Shown in pieces: positions 39,529-48,457 of a stretch of DNA of 64,000 nucleotides. The DNA comes from Chloroflexota bacterium. GTDB taxonomy: Bacteria > Chloroflexota > Dormibacteria > Dormibacterales > Dormibacteraceae. Each line of letters opens with the position of its first letter. Position 1 is the stretch's first letter. The position numbers and the translations under genes were made by a program. The notes beneath the pieces were generated by a model that was not told the origin of the DNA, did not search any database, and saw nothing but the letters and a program-made list of their open reading frames with translations. The DNA is taken from the NCBI GenBank assembly GCA_005880915.1, contig VBIW01000034.1, positions 329,241-393,240 on the forward strand, given 5' to 3'.

Positions 39529-40615
39529 CCAGGAGCGACAGCAACAGGGACACCTCTATCAGCAGGATTGGCACGGCCAGAACCACAAGGGCAAGCTCGA
39601 GCAGCGCGTAGCCGGCGACCAGGATCGCGACCTGCAACGAGGTCGCGCCGGACCTGATGACCAGCCATCCCGCAACGATCAGCATCAGGAAGTCCTGGAA
39701 CCCGAGGTAGGGCGTGAACAACAGAGAGCCGAGAATCCCGATGGCGACCACGCGCTCCGGGCTGCGGCGCTGGCGCCAGGCCGCGACCAGAGTCAGCACG
39801 ACCACCGCCAGCTCGGCCACGCGCAGCGCCCAACCGAGTCCCAGAGGACCCGAGATCGAGTAGCGGCGCGTGATGTCCCAGGCCGTGGTCTGCGTCTGGG
39901 CGAGGACGTCGCGATACCGTGCCACGCCGTCTCCCCCGAGCATGACCAGGGCGACCACGCCGATCACGGCCGAGGCCGCGAGCCAGGACACAAAGGTCCT
40001 CCGGTAACCCGCGACCAGCAGAGCCACAGGCACAAGCAGCGCCAGCTGTGGCTTGAGGACGACAAGGCTCATGACCAGACCAGCCGCGAGCTGCCGTTTG
40101 GCGCGGATCAGCCACCACGCCGTGGCCACGGCCGCCGCGACGAGGGCGCCGGGCTGCCCGACCATCACGCCGAACGCGACCGGAAAAACGCCGACCCACA
40201 GCAAGAGGTGCGCGGTTCGCGCCACGCCCTCACCCGGCGCCACGAGATACCAGGTCCACAGCAAAGCGGCGATCAGCAGCGCGGTCCAGATGACCAGGGC
40301 TGAGGTGAACGGCAGCGCCGTCAGCGGCGTGACGAGCCAGGCCAGTGGCGGCGGCGAGATGAATGGCTGGACGTTGAAGCCCGAACCAAGGGCGCGGATC
40401 GCCGTCTGCTGGTCAGCCAGGTCGTAAAGCCGTCCGTAGCCGTCGCGCCAGCCGACGATCGCCGTCGCATAGGCGAGGCGGAAGTCATTGCGGACGGCGT
40501 ACTGGGCGAAGAAGAGGGGCGCGGCGACGACCAGGTCCCAGACCAAGAGCATCGCCCCGACCAGGAGGCCGGCCGCGGCCCACAGCCGGCGGCGCGCCCG
40601 GAAGTAATTGATCAC
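39446..40615 (-). CDS. GT87 (DUF2029)-like polyprenol-linked glycosyltransferase
   Basis: 389-residue protein with about ten membrane segments. The segment LVVLKPQLALLVPVALLVAGY is the best family marker, together with the first-loop acidic residues (YAVRNDFRLAYATA; YGRLYDLADQQ). GT87 members are mannosyl- or arabinosyl-type transferases using polyprenyl-phosphate sugars. GTG 40615 is preferred, because the frame's earlier GTG at 40642 lies within the dnaK terminator. The last 27 codons are antisense to the HAAS gene. Confidence 0.78.
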   Translation of the reverse strand: MINYFRARRRLWAAAGLLVGAMLLVWDLVVAAPLFFAQYAVRNDFRLAYATAIVGWRDGYGRLYDLADQQTAIRALGSGFNVQPFISPPPLAWLVTPLTALPFTSALVIWTALLIAALLWTWYLVAPGEGVARTAHLLLWVGVFPVAFGVMVGQPGALVAAAVATAWWLIRAKRQLAAGLVMSLVVLKPQLALLVPVALLVAGYRRTFVSWLAASAVIGVVALVMLGGDGVARYRDVLAQTQTTAWDITRRYSISGPLGLGWALRVAELAVVVLTLVAAWRQRRSPERVVAIGILGSLLFTPYLGFQDFLMLIVAGWLVIRSGATSLQVAILVAGYALLELALVVLAVPILLIEVSLLLSLLVRPRSDETSAASRGKYQPRQAAPAARR

Positions 40616-40621
40616 CGGCGC

Positions 40622-40655
40622 AAAAAATAAGGGCTGCGCCACGCGGCGTAGCCCT
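40622..40655 (-). terminator. Intrinsic terminator after dnaK
   Basis: 11-bp stem (AGGGCTGCGCC/GGCGTAGCCCT, one G-T pair) with a 4-nt loop at 40630-40655, followed on the minus strand by TTATTTTTTG, 15 bp past the dnaK stop. The stem and T tract are textbook. Confidence 0.92.
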
Positions 40656-40669
40656 CAGGTGAAATCTAT

Positions 40670-42577
40670 TTAGTTGACTTCGCGGTAGTCAGCGTCGACG
40701 ACGTCGCCGTCTTTCTTCTCTTCCCCAGCCGCGGTGCCATCGCTCTGCCCACCCGTCGGGGCGGAGGCTCCGGCTCCCTGGTAGATGTGCTGGCCGATCT
40801 TCTGGAGCGCTTCGTTGAACTCGTCCATCTGCTGTTGCAGGGCCTTGGTGTCCGAACCTTTGGCCGCGGTCTTGAGCGCTTCGAGCTTGGTGTTGACCTC
40901 GCTCTTGACGTCCTCGGGAATCCGGGCTTCGTTGTCCTTGATCACCTTCTCGGCCTGGTGGATCATGTGGTCCGCCTGGTTGCGGAGCTCCACCTCTTCG
41001 CGCTTGGTTCGGTCCTCGGCGGAGTGCGCCTCCGCCTCCTTGACCATCCGGTCGACCTCGTCCTTGTTCAGCGTCGAGGACGCGGTGATGGTGACCGACT
41101 GCTCTCGGCCGGTGCCCTTGTCCTGCGCCTTCACGTTGAGGATGCCGTTGGCGTCCAGGTCAAACGTGACCTCGACCTGAGGCATGCCCCGAGGCGCAGG
41201 CGGAATCCCGTCCAGGTGGAAGCGACCCAACGTGCGGTTGTCGCGCGCCATGTCGCGCTCGCCCTGCAGGACGTGGACCTCGACGGACGTCTGGTTGTCC
41301 GCCGCGGTAGAGAAGACCTGCGACCGAGAGGTCGGGATCGTCGTGTTGCGGTCGATGAGCTTGGTCATGACCCCGCCCAGCGTCTCGACGCCGAGCGAAA
41401 GCGGCGTCACATCGAGGAGCAGGATGTCCTTGACCTCGCCCTTGAGCACCCCGGCCTGGATGGCTGCGCCGACGGCGACCACCTCGTCCGGGTTGACTCC
41501 CTTGTGCGGCTCCTTGCCGCCGAGCAGGTCCTTGACGAGCTGCTGGATGATCGGCATGCGCGTCGAGCCGCCGACCAGCACCACCTCGTCGATCTGCTGC
41601 GGGGTCAGGTTGGCGTCTTTGAGCGCTGCCAGGAACGGCCCCCGGGTGCGCTCCGTCAGGTCCGTCGTGAGCGACTCGAACTTGGCCCGGGTCAGGGTCA
41701 TCTCCAGGTGCTTGGGACCTGTCTGGTCCGCCGTGATGAACGGCAGGTTGATGGTCGTCTCGAGCCGGCTTGACAGCTCGATCTTGGCCCGCTCGGCCGC
41801 CTCGGTGAGGCGCTGCAGGGCCTGTCTGTCCGTCTTCAGGTCGATCCCGTTCTGCTTTTTGAACTCGTCGGCGAGCCAGTCCACGACGCGGCGGTCGTAG
41901 TCGTCACCGCCGAGGTGGGTGTCGCCGTTGGTCGACTTGACCTCGAATACCCCGTCGCCTACATCGAGCACGGAGACGTCGAAGGTTCCACCGCCGAGGT
42001 CGAAAACGAGGATCGTCTCGTTCGCCTTCTTGTCCAGCCCATAGGCCAGCGAGGCGGCGGTTGGCTCGTTGATGATGCGCAGCACGTTGAGTCCGGCGAT
42101 CTGGCCGGCGTTCTTCGTCGCCTGGCGCTGTGAGTCGTTGAAGTAGGCAGGCACGGTGATGACCGCGTCGGTCACCTTCTCGCCGAGGTAGGCCTCGGCG
42201 TCGGACTTGAGCTTCTGCAGGATCAAGGCCGAGATCTCTTCCGGGGTGAACTCCTTGCTGGCGTTCGGGACGAACACCACGGCGCGGTCGTCCTTGCCGG
42301 GCTTGACCTGGTAAGGCACGATCTTCCGCTCCGAGTCGACCTCTGCGAACTTGCGGCCCATGAACCGCTTGATCGAGTAGACGGTGTTCTCAGGGTTGAC
42401 GGCCGCCTGACGGCGAGCCAGCGTGCCAACCAGCCTCTCACCGGACTTGGTGAAGGCGACCACGGAGGGTGTCGTGCGTGAACCTTCGGAGTTAGGGATG
42501 ACCACAGGCTCGCCGCCTTCCATGACGGCGATGACCGAGTTGGTCGTCCCCAGGTCGATTCCTACGGTTTTTGGCAT
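40670..42577 (-). CDS. dnaK: Molecular chaperone DnaK (Hsp70)
   Basis: 635-residue Hsp70. The nucleotide-binding domain starts [18 protein letters not shown] and includes phosphate 2 [18 protein letters not shown], while the substrate-binding domain includes [20 protein letters not shown]. The tail ends [12 protein letters not shown]. It works with DnaJ and GrpE, which are not adjacent, so the operon is single-gene here. ATG start after GGAGGAG. Confidence 0.97.
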   Translation of the reverse strand: MPKTVGIDLGTTNSVIAVMEGGEPVVIPNSEGSRTTPSVVAFTKSGERLVGTLARRQAAVNPENTVYSIKRFMGRKFAEVDSERKIVPYQVKPGKDDRAVVFVPNASKEFTPEEISALILQKLKSDAEAYLGEKVTDAVITVPAYFNDSQRQATKNAGQIAGLNVLRIINEPTAASLAYGLDKKANETILVFDLGGGTFDVSVLDVGDGVFEVKSTNGDTHLGGDDYDRRVVDWLADEFKKQNGIDLKTDRQALQRLTEAAERAKIELSSRLETTINLPFITADQTGPKHLEMTLTRAKFESLTTDLTERTRGPFLAALKDANLTPQQIDEVVLVGGSTRMPIIQQLVKDLLGGKEPHKGVNPDEVVAVGAAIQAGVLKGEVKDILLLDVTPLSLGVETLGGVMTKLIDRNTTIPTSRSQVFSTAADNQTSVEVHVLQGERDMARDNRTLGRFHLDGIPPAPRGMPQVEVTFDLDANGILNVKAQDKGTGREQSVTITASSTLNKDEVDRMVKEAEAHSAEDRTKREEVELRNQADHMIHQAEKVIKDNEARIPEDVKSEVNTKLEALKTAAKGSDTKALQQQMDEFNEALQKIGQHIYQGAGASAPTGGQSDGTAAGEEKKDGDVVDADYREVN

Positions 42578-42609
42578 ATGTCGCTGCTCCTCCAGGTGGG
42601 ATGGTTTGA

Positions 42610-42622
42610 ATTCAGAGTGAAT
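42610..42622. promoter_or_regulatory. Inverted repeat in the dnaK 5' region
   Basis: Perfect ATTCA-GAG-TGAAT palindrome 33 bp before the dnaK start. It is neither a CIRCE element nor a match to the HspR HAIR consensus, so its role in heat control is only a guess. Confidence 0.35.
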
Positions 42623-42685
42623 ACCTCTGATCTTCTTCCCAGCATTCGGGGCTGCAAAACCAAGCTGCGCCCTAGTCTTTAGGCG

Positions 42686-43216
42686 ATGTCGATCTACGAG
42701 CTCGACCCGGTCGACCGCCTCGTGGTCGCCGCGGTCGGCGAGCCGGGCCAGCGCCGGTTCTTCCTCCTTGCGAGCGGGTCAGGGCGGACCCTGACGCTTG
42801 GATGCGAGAAAGCCCAGATCCAGGCCCTGCTCCTGCGGCTGCACCAGATGCTCGAGGCTCAGCAGATCGAGACGCCGGAGGAGCTGGTGGAGACTTCGGC
42901 AGGTGGCGGCCAGCCAGGCGAGCCCGAGTGGCAGATCGGCGAGATGGGCCTGGGCTATCACGAGGCCCGACAGATGTTCGTCCTGGTCGCGAGCCAGGCG
43001 GCCGCCGGCGAGCCGGCCGAGTCGGCGGAGGCGCCGGCCGCCGACGACGCGCCGAGCGTGCGCTTCTGGCTCAGACACGACCAGGTTGTCGCTTTCTCGA
43101 AGCAGGCCGAATCTGTGCTTTCCGCTGGCCGGCCGCTCTGCCCACGATGCGGCTTGCCGATGGATCCCTCCGGCCATCCCTGCCCGGTCATGAACGGTGC
43201 CCGGCCTATCTTCTGA
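42686..43216 (+). CDS. DUF3090 family protein
   Basis: 176-residue cytosolic protein of the DUF3090 family. It starts [22 protein letters not shown] and ends with a Cys cluster ([20 protein letters not shown]) that could bind zinc. In actinobacteria this family is encoded next to the SCO1664-type kinase, as here, with which it overlaps by 20 bp. The joint function is unknown. ATG start, 108 bp from divergent dnaK. Confidence 0.9.
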   Translation: MSIYELDPVDRLVVAAVGEPGQRRFFLLASGSGRTLTLGCEKAQIQALLLRLHQMLEAQQIETPEELVETSAGGGQPGEPEWQIGEMGLGYHEARQMFVLVASQAAAGEPAESAEAPAADDAPSVRFWLRHDQVVAFSKQAESVLSAGRPLCPRCGLPMDPSGHPCPVMNGARPIF

Positions 43217-43925
43217 AGCGGCCGAGGAGCTGCTCGGCGGGCTGCCCGACGTCACGATCCTTGGGGTCCTGCACGGCGCCTCGAACTACACGTTCCTGGC
43301 GCGCCTCGGACCCCATCCGCCGTCGGGCCTGCGCGCGGTCTACAAGCCGGCGGGCGGCGAATCGCCGCTCTGGGACTTCGAGGCGGGCACACTGTACAAG
43401 CGCGAGGTCGCGGCCTATGAGCTGAGCAAGGTCCTTGGCTGGCCGCAGATCCCGCCGACGGTGGTCCGGGAAAAGGCGCCCCATGGCGTTGGCGCGGTGC
43501 AGCTCTTCATCGACGCCGACGGCCGTCACTTTTTCGGCGACAACAGCTCGCGCGCCGACACCTGGATCCGCGTTGCCCTGTTCGACGTGATCGCCAACAA
43601 CGCCGACCGCAAGTCGGGCCACTGCCTCTTCGACGCGGAAGACAACGTATGGGTGATCGACCACGGGCTGACGTTCAATGTCGACCACAAGCTGAGGACG
43701 GTGATCTGGGACTTCTCCGGTCAGCCCCTGCCGCCGGACCTGTGCGATGACGTGGAACGCGGGCTGGTCGAGCTGGAGCGAGGATCTCTGGCCGGCACCA
43801 TGGCCGGCCTGCTCCGCCCGCCCGAGGTGCGCATGCTCAAGCGCCGGCTGCGGGGGGTGCTGGACCCTCGCTGGCGGTTCCCGGAGCCGACCTCCGGATG
43901 GTCGATCCCCTGGCCCCCGGTGTAA
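43197..43925 (+). CDS. SCO1664-family PI3/PI4-kinase-like protein
   Basis: 242 residues with a PI4K/HipA-like kinase fold. The nucleotide-binding Lys is in LRAVYKPAGGESPLWDF, the catalytic block is DVIANNADRKSGHCLF and the metal-binding DFG-like segment is VWVIDHGLTFNVD. All key residues look intact, so an active kinase or AMPylase-like enzyme is plausible; the target is not known. GTG start inside the end of the DUF3090 gene. Confidence 0.88.
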   Translation: MPGLSSEAAEELLGGLPDVTILGVLHGASNYTFLARLGPHPPSGLRAVYKPAGGESPLWDFEAGTLYKREVAAYELSKVLGWPQIPPTVVREKAPHGVGAVQLFIDADGRHFFGDNSSRADTWIRVALFDVIANNADRKSGHCLFDAEDNVWVIDHGLTFNVDHKLRTVIWDFSGQPLPPDLCDDVERGLVELERGSLAGTMAGLLRPPEVRMLKRRLRGVLDPRWRFPEPTSGWSIPWPPV

Positions 43926-43957
43926 CCGAACAGGCTCTGGTATCGTTCCCGGGCTTC

Positions 43958-44944
43958 ATGCGTTTGCGCCGGCTCCTCGTGGCCATCCCCTTGTTTTTCC
44001 TGACCGCAGCCCCGGGTCCCTCCCCGTCGGCGTCTCCGTCCACTTCCCCCTCCGCATCCCCGTCACCATCCGCCTCCCCGTCAGCTTCGCCATCTCCGTC
44101 TCCCAGCCCTAGCCCGATCCCCCAGAACGCATTCCTTTCTCTAGATGTGACCGACGGCGGGCCCAACACCCAGATCACGGTCAACGGCGGCGCGTTCCTG
44201 CCCAACGAGCAGATGACCCTGATCTGGGATCAGCCCAACAAGGTGGCCGGCGGCGCGGTTGCTGACGGCAGCGGCAACTTCGTGACGCACGTCAAACCGT
44301 TCTCCGGTGACCCGCCGGGCCAGCACAAGCTCTGCGCCAGCGTCGAGCCGCGGCCGTGCGCGACCTTCCAGCTCGAGGCCGCCGCCACGTCCCCCTCTCC
44401 CTCGGCAAGCCCTACTGAATCGCCCTCCCCTTCGCCTCAAGCGACCGCGTCTGCGACGGCAAGCCCCACGCCGGTCGCGGCGACGCTGAACGGATTCGAC
44501 CTCATCTCGAGGCCACCGTTTGTTTTCCTGCCCATAGTCGGTGGGCTTGCGATCCTGCTTTCGCTCGGCTACTGGGCGGTCAGCATGATCCGGCGACCGC
44601 GGTTCACGCCGGCGCTGCCGTCCGCTGCCGTGATGCACCGCGCAATGCGTCCCGACTACACGGCCGGATTCGGCACGCCGCCCGCCACCCCCACGCGTGA
44701 ATCGCAATCGCAGTCGGCGTGGACCGAGCCCGTGCACCCGCATCCCACCTCGCCTCCTGCCGCGGCCGCGGAGCCCATGCCGGAGCCGCCTGCGGCGGCC
44801 GAGCCCGAGCTGCCACATGCCGAATGGGGACCCCCAACGGAATGGGGACCGGGCGCCCCCGACGCCGGCTACCCAGAGCTGAGCGCGCCCGACGAGCTAC
44901 CAGAGTTGCCGGAGCACGGAGATTTGCCCGAGCCAGGAGACTAG
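43958..44944 (+). CDS. Surface protein with Ser/Pro-rich stalks and one membrane anchor
   Basis: 328 residues. A signal peptide (MRLRRLLVAIPLFFLTA) is followed by a PSPSAS-type low-complexity stalk (about 40 residues), a compact beta-rich domain of about 90 residues (FLSLDVTDGGPNTQITVNGGAFLPNEQM, two Cys), and a second Ser/Pro stalk. One transmembrane helix (FVFLPIVGGLAILLSLGYWAV) and a Pro/Glu-rich cytosolic tail follow. The domain resembles Ig-like folds of surface proteins. ATG 43958 is chosen to begin the signal. Function is unknown; it lies just after the kinase pair. Confidence 0.75.
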   Translation: MRLRRLLVAIPLFFLTAAPGPSPSASPSTSPSASPSPSASPSASPSPSPSPSPIPQNAFLSLDVTDGGPNTQITVNGGAFLPNEQMTLIWDQPNKVAGGAVADGSGNFVTHVKPFSGDPPGQHKLCASVEPRPCATFQLEAAATSPSPSASPTESPSPSPQATASATASPTPVAATLNGFDLISRPPFVFLPIVGGLAILLSLGYWAVSMIRRPRFTPALPSAAVMHRAMRPDYTAGFGTPPATPTRESQSQSAWTEPVHPHPTSPPAAAAEPMPEPPAAAEPELPHAEWGPPTEWGPGAPDAGYPELSAPDELPELPEHGDLPEPGD

Positions 44945-44982
44945 TAGTCACGGAGTCAGCGCGAACTTAGTATTCGCCGAAT

Positions 44983-45744
44983 ATGGCTCTGCTCGAGGTG
45001 CGAGACCTCAGCGTCCGCTTCGGTGGGGTGGTGGCACTGGATCGGGTCAATTTCAATGTCGAGGAGGGCCAGGTCGTCGCGTTGATCGGCCCCAACGGCG
45101 CGGGCAAGACGACCCTTTTCAACGTCATCACGCGCGTGTACAGACCCAGTGGGGGCTCGGTGCTCATCGAGGGCCGCCCTGTGCCGTCGATCCGCTCCCA
45201 CCATGTGATTCGGCATGGGCTGACGCGCACGTTTCAGAACGTGGCGCTGTTCCGGTCGATGACCGTTCTCGACAACGTGATGGTCGGTGACCACGTGAAC
45301 ATCAACAGCGGATGGCTGGAGGCGGCCGTGCCGCTGCCGAGGGCGGTAGGCGCTGAGTCGGCGTCGCGCAAGCGCGCGATCGAGATGATCGACTTCGTCG
45401 GTCTGGGCCAATACACCGAGCGACCCGTCGCGGTGTTGCCCTTCGGCATTCAGAAACGAGTCGAGCTTGCGCGCGCGCTGGTCTCGGGGCCACGATTGAT
45501 CCTCCTCGATGAGCCGGCCGGAGGAATCAGCCACGAAGAGGTCGATTCGATGTCGCGGCTCCTGCGCCGGGTGCACGCGGAATTAAAGGTCACCATGCTG
45601 CTGGTCGAGCATCACATGGCCTTTGTGATGGGCATCTCCGACCGCGTAGTGGTACTCGACTTCGGCAAGAAGATCGCGGAGGGAACTCCCGCTGAGGTGC
45701 AGCGCAACCCTGCCGTCATCGAAGCCTATCTGGGCGCGGCATGA
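44983..45744 (+). CDS. livG: Branched-chain amino acid ABC transporter ATPase LivG
   Basis: 253-residue ATPase of a LIV-type importer: Walker A GPNGAGKTTLFN, a signature replaced by LPFGIQKRVELARAL (LivG style), and Walker B LILLDEPAGGIS. First gene of the livGFHM-receptor operon, with a short ATTCG-C-CGAAT palindrome directly before its ATG. Confidence 0.93.
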   Translation: MALLEVRDLSVRFGGVVALDRVNFNVEEGQVVALIGPNGAGKTTLFNVITRVYRPSGGSVLIEGRPVPSIRSHHVIRHGLTRTFQNVALFRSMTVLDNVMVGDHVNINSGWLEAAVPLPRAVGAESASRKRAIEMIDFVGLGQYTERPVAVLPFGIQKRVELARALVSGPRLILLDEPAGGISHEEVDSMSRLLRRVHAELKVTMLLVEHHMAFVMGISDRVVVLDFGKKIAEGTPAEVQRNPAVIEAYLGAA

Positions 45745-46454
45745 CGGCCCTCCTCGAGATGGAGGCCGTGCATGCGGGTTACGGACAGACGTCAGTCCTG
45801 CACGGTGTCTCGCTCTCTGTCCCCGAGGGCGGCGTCGTGTCGCTGCTTGGTGCCAATGGCGCAGGCAAGACGACGACGCTGCGCGCCATCACGGGTGGCG
45901 TGCGGTGGACCGGCGACATCCGGTTCGGTGGTCGCTCGCTGCGCCGCATGTCGACCGAAGACATCGTGCGTGCGGGAATCGCCCATGTGCCAGAAGGCCG
46001 AGGCATCCTCACCGAGCTCACGGTGGACGAAAACTTGAAGCTCGGTTCGCACCTGCGACGCGACACAAAAGAGGTGCGTAAAGACTATGACCGCGTCTTC
46101 GACTACTTCCCCGTTCTCAAGGAGCGCCGGGCCCTTTCCGCCAGCACCCTGTCCGGCGGCGAGCAGCAGATGCTGGCTCTCGCGCGGGCATTCCTGATGA
46201 AGCCGAAGCTGATGCTTCTCGACGAGCCGTCGCTCGGCTTGGCGCCAATTATCGTGCGCTCGATCTTCGAGATCATCCGCTCGATCAATCAGTCGAGCCG
46301 GGTCACCGTGCTATTGGTCGAGCAGAACGCCCGGATCGCTCTGGACCTGTCGACGCGAGCATATGTGCTCGAGGTCGGTCGAGTCGCCGTAGAAGGCGAC
46401 AGCGAGGAGCTACAGGGCAACGAGTCGGTCCGGCGTTCCTACCTCGGCTACTGA
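45741..46454 (+). CDS. livF: Branched-chain amino acid ABC transporter ATPase LivF
   Basis: 237-residue second ATPase: Walker A GANGAGKTTTLRAI, signature LSGGEQQMLALARAF, Walker B LMLLDEPSLGLAP. The ATG overlaps the livG stop as ATGA, consistent with stoichiometric synthesis of the LivG-LivF heterodimer. Confidence 0.93.
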   Translation: MTALLEMEAVHAGYGQTSVLHGVSLSVPEGGVVSLLGANGAGKTTTLRAITGGVRWTGDIRFGGRSLRRMSTEDIVRAGIAHVPEGRGILTELTVDENLKLGSHLRRDTKEVRKDYDRVFDYFPVLKERRALSASTLSGGEQQMLALARAFLMKPKLMLLDEPSLGLAPIIVRSIFEIIRSINQSSRVTVLLVEQNARIALDLSTRAYVLEVGRVAVEGDSEELQGNESVRRSYLGY

Positions 46455-47335
46455 TGCAGGCGTTTCTGCAGCAGGTCATCAGCGGCATTGCGATCGGCGG
46501 CGTCTTCGCGAGCCTGGCGCTGGCTCTCGTCCTCATCTACAACGCGATGGGCCTCGTCAACTTCGCCCAGGGCGAGATGGCGATGCTCGCAACGTTCGCT
46601 GCTTACGCTCTGATCAACCGCGGCATGAGCTACTGGATCGCCCTGCCGGTAACGCTCGTCCTTGCCTTCGGCGGAGGCATCGTGATCCAGAGAGTCGTCA
46701 TCCGCCCGGCGGAGAAAGCTCCGATCCTCGCCCTCGTCATCATCACGCTGGGCCTGGCGACGCTCCTCAACGGGCTGGCCGGATTCATATTCGGCTACGT
46801 GCCGCGGTCATTTCCAAGCGCCTTCTCGGCGCAGACCGTCGACCTGCTCGGCGTGTTCATCAGCTATCGCGATCTCGGCGTGATCGGGGTTTCAGGGCTG
46901 GTCCTTCTCGCCGTCTACCTGCTTCTCCAACGCACGACTGTAGGGCTCACGCTCCGCGCGGCGGCACATCATCCCGAGGCGAGCCGCCTGCTCGGGGTCC
47001 AGGTGAGCTGGATGCTGGCCTTGGGCTGGGGTCTCGCTTCCGCGGTCGGGGCGGTGTCCGGAATTATGGTCGCGCCGATCCTCCTGCTCGAGCCGAACAT
47101 GATGCAGTCGATCATCATCTACGCCTTTGCGGCGGCGGTCCTCGGGGGAATCGAGAGCCCGCTCGGCGCCGTGCTCGGTGGACTCATAGTCGGCGTCACG
47201 GTCAACCTCGCGGGCGCCTACCTTCCATTCGTCGGGGGTGACCTTCAGCTCGCAGTCGGACTCGCGATCATCATCGTCGTCCTGATCATCAGGCCAAACG
47301 GGCTGTTCGGCAGGGCAGCGGCGAGGCGCGTGTGA
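46454..47335 (+). CDS. livH: Branched-chain amino acid ABC transporter permease LivH
   Basis: 293-residue permease with eight or so helices and the LivH start GIAIGGVFASLALALVLIYNAMGLVNFAQGEM. The cytosolic coupling loop contains LLQRTTVGLTLRAAAHHPEASRLLGV. The start overlaps the livF stop by one base. Confidence 0.92.
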   Translation: MQAFLQQVISGIAIGGVFASLALALVLIYNAMGLVNFAQGEMAMLATFAAYALINRGMSYWIALPVTLVLAFGGGIVIQRVVIRPAEKAPILALVIITLGLATLLNGLAGFIFGYVPRSFPSAFSAQTVDLLGVFISYRDLGVIGVSGLVLLAVYLLLQRTTVGLTLRAAAHHPEASRLLGVQVSWMLALGWGLASAVGAVSGIMVAPILLLEPNMMQSIIIYAFAAAVLGGIESPLGAVLGGLIVGVTVNLAGAYLPFVGGDLQLAVGLAIIIVVLIIRPNGLFGRAAARRV

Positions 47336-48426
47336 TGCTGCGACGAATTCGAGGCGCCCCGCCTCGCTACTGGCTGGTCGGCGTCGTGGTGCTTTTCTTC
47401 GTCGGGTTTCCGACCGTGATCAGCAGCTTCCTGGCGAGCGAGTGGGCGCAGGCGCTGATCCTGGCCATCGCGATCATGGGCTTGAACATCCTGGTCGGTT
47501 ACAGCGGGCAGCTTTCGCTGGGCCACGGCGCATTCATGGCGTTGGGCGCCTACACCTCCGCAATCCTGGCCCACCACTTCAAGATGGACATCGTCGCCAC
47601 CATCCCCATCGCGGGACTGCTGACGGGGCTGGTCGGCTTTGTCTTCGGCATTCCCGCGCTTCGCCTTTCCGCCCTCTACCTGGCGCTCGCCACCTTTGCG
47701 CTCGCGGTGGTCACGCCAAGCCTTATCAAGCGACCAGCCGAGCTCACCGGCGGTGTGCAGGGGATCATCCTGACCCAGCCCGACCCGCCCGGCTTCGCCC
47801 AGAGCGCCTATGGGTTCCTGACCGGCACCGCGATGACGAGCGACCAGTGGATCTACTACATCTGCCTCTTCTGCGCCCTGATCCTCTTCTGGTTCGCCTG
47901 GAACCTGGTCCGGCACCGGCCGGGCCGAGCGATGCGAGCCATCCGCGACGGCGAGGTGGCGGCCGCCGCGTCCGGGGTGAACATTGCCGGCTACAAGACC
48001 CTGGCCTTCGGCATCTCAGCCTTTTACGCAGGGATCGCTGGGGGGCTTTTCGCGCTCGCGGCCGGGTTCGTCAGCCCAGACACGTTTCCGGTCTCGCTGT
48101 CCATTCAGCTGCTCGTCGGCGCCGTGGTGGGAGGTCTTGCCTCCATCCCTGGACCGCTGCTGGGCGCGGTATTCGCCTACTTCCTCCCGATCGAATCGAA
48201 CCAATGGGTGCCCAGCCAGTCCTGGATCCCAGACCAGATCGCCGCCACGGTGAAGAACGCCGGTCCGGCGGTCACCTATGGGGCAGTCCTGATCCTGATC
48301 ATGATCTTCGCCCCCAACGGGATCGTGGGACTTCTCTACCGGGGCTACGTGGCCCTCAATCGGCGCCTGCGCGGTGCCGCCGATCGAGAGACTGGACAGA
48401 TGCCGCCAAATCCACAGACTGTTTAA
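47332..48426 (+). CDS. livM: Branched-chain amino acid ABC transporter permease LivM
   Basis: 364-residue permease: AIMGLNILVGYSGQLSLGHGAFMALGAYTSA is the LivM hallmark, and the coupling loop is HRPGRAMRAIRDGEVAAAASGVN. GTG start overlapping the livH stop. Confidence 0.92.
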   Translation: MMLRRIRGAPPRYWLVGVVVLFFVGFPTVISSFLASEWAQALILAIAIMGLNILVGYSGQLSLGHGAFMALGAYTSAILAHHFKMDIVATIPIAGLLTGLVGFVFGIPALRLSALYLALATFALAVVTPSLIKRPAELTGGVQGIILTQPDPPGFAQSAYGFLTGTAMTSDQWIYYICLFCALILFWFAWNLVRHRPGRAMRAIRDGEVAAAASGVNIAGYKTLAFGISAFYAGIAGGLFALAAGFVSPDTFPVSLSIQLLVGAVVGGLASIPGPLLGAVFAYFLPIESNQWVPSQSWIPDQIAATVKNAGPAVTYGAVLILIMIFAPNGIVGLLYRGYVALNRRLRGAADRETGQMPPNPQTV

Positions 48427-48457
48427 ATACAGGTCTATCAAAGTGGGAGGAATTTCT

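Noticed and set aside
42578..42685. CIRCE or HAIR heat-shock operator before dnaK
   Set aside because: Neither TTAGCACTC-N9-GAGTGCTAA nor CTTGAGT-N7-ACTCAAG is present; only an ATTCA/TGAAT palindrome was kept as weak.
44020..44110. Minisatellite in the Ser/Pro surface-protein gene
   Set aside because: The repeat is at the protein level (PSPSAS) with varied codons; no exact DNA unit is repeated in tandem.
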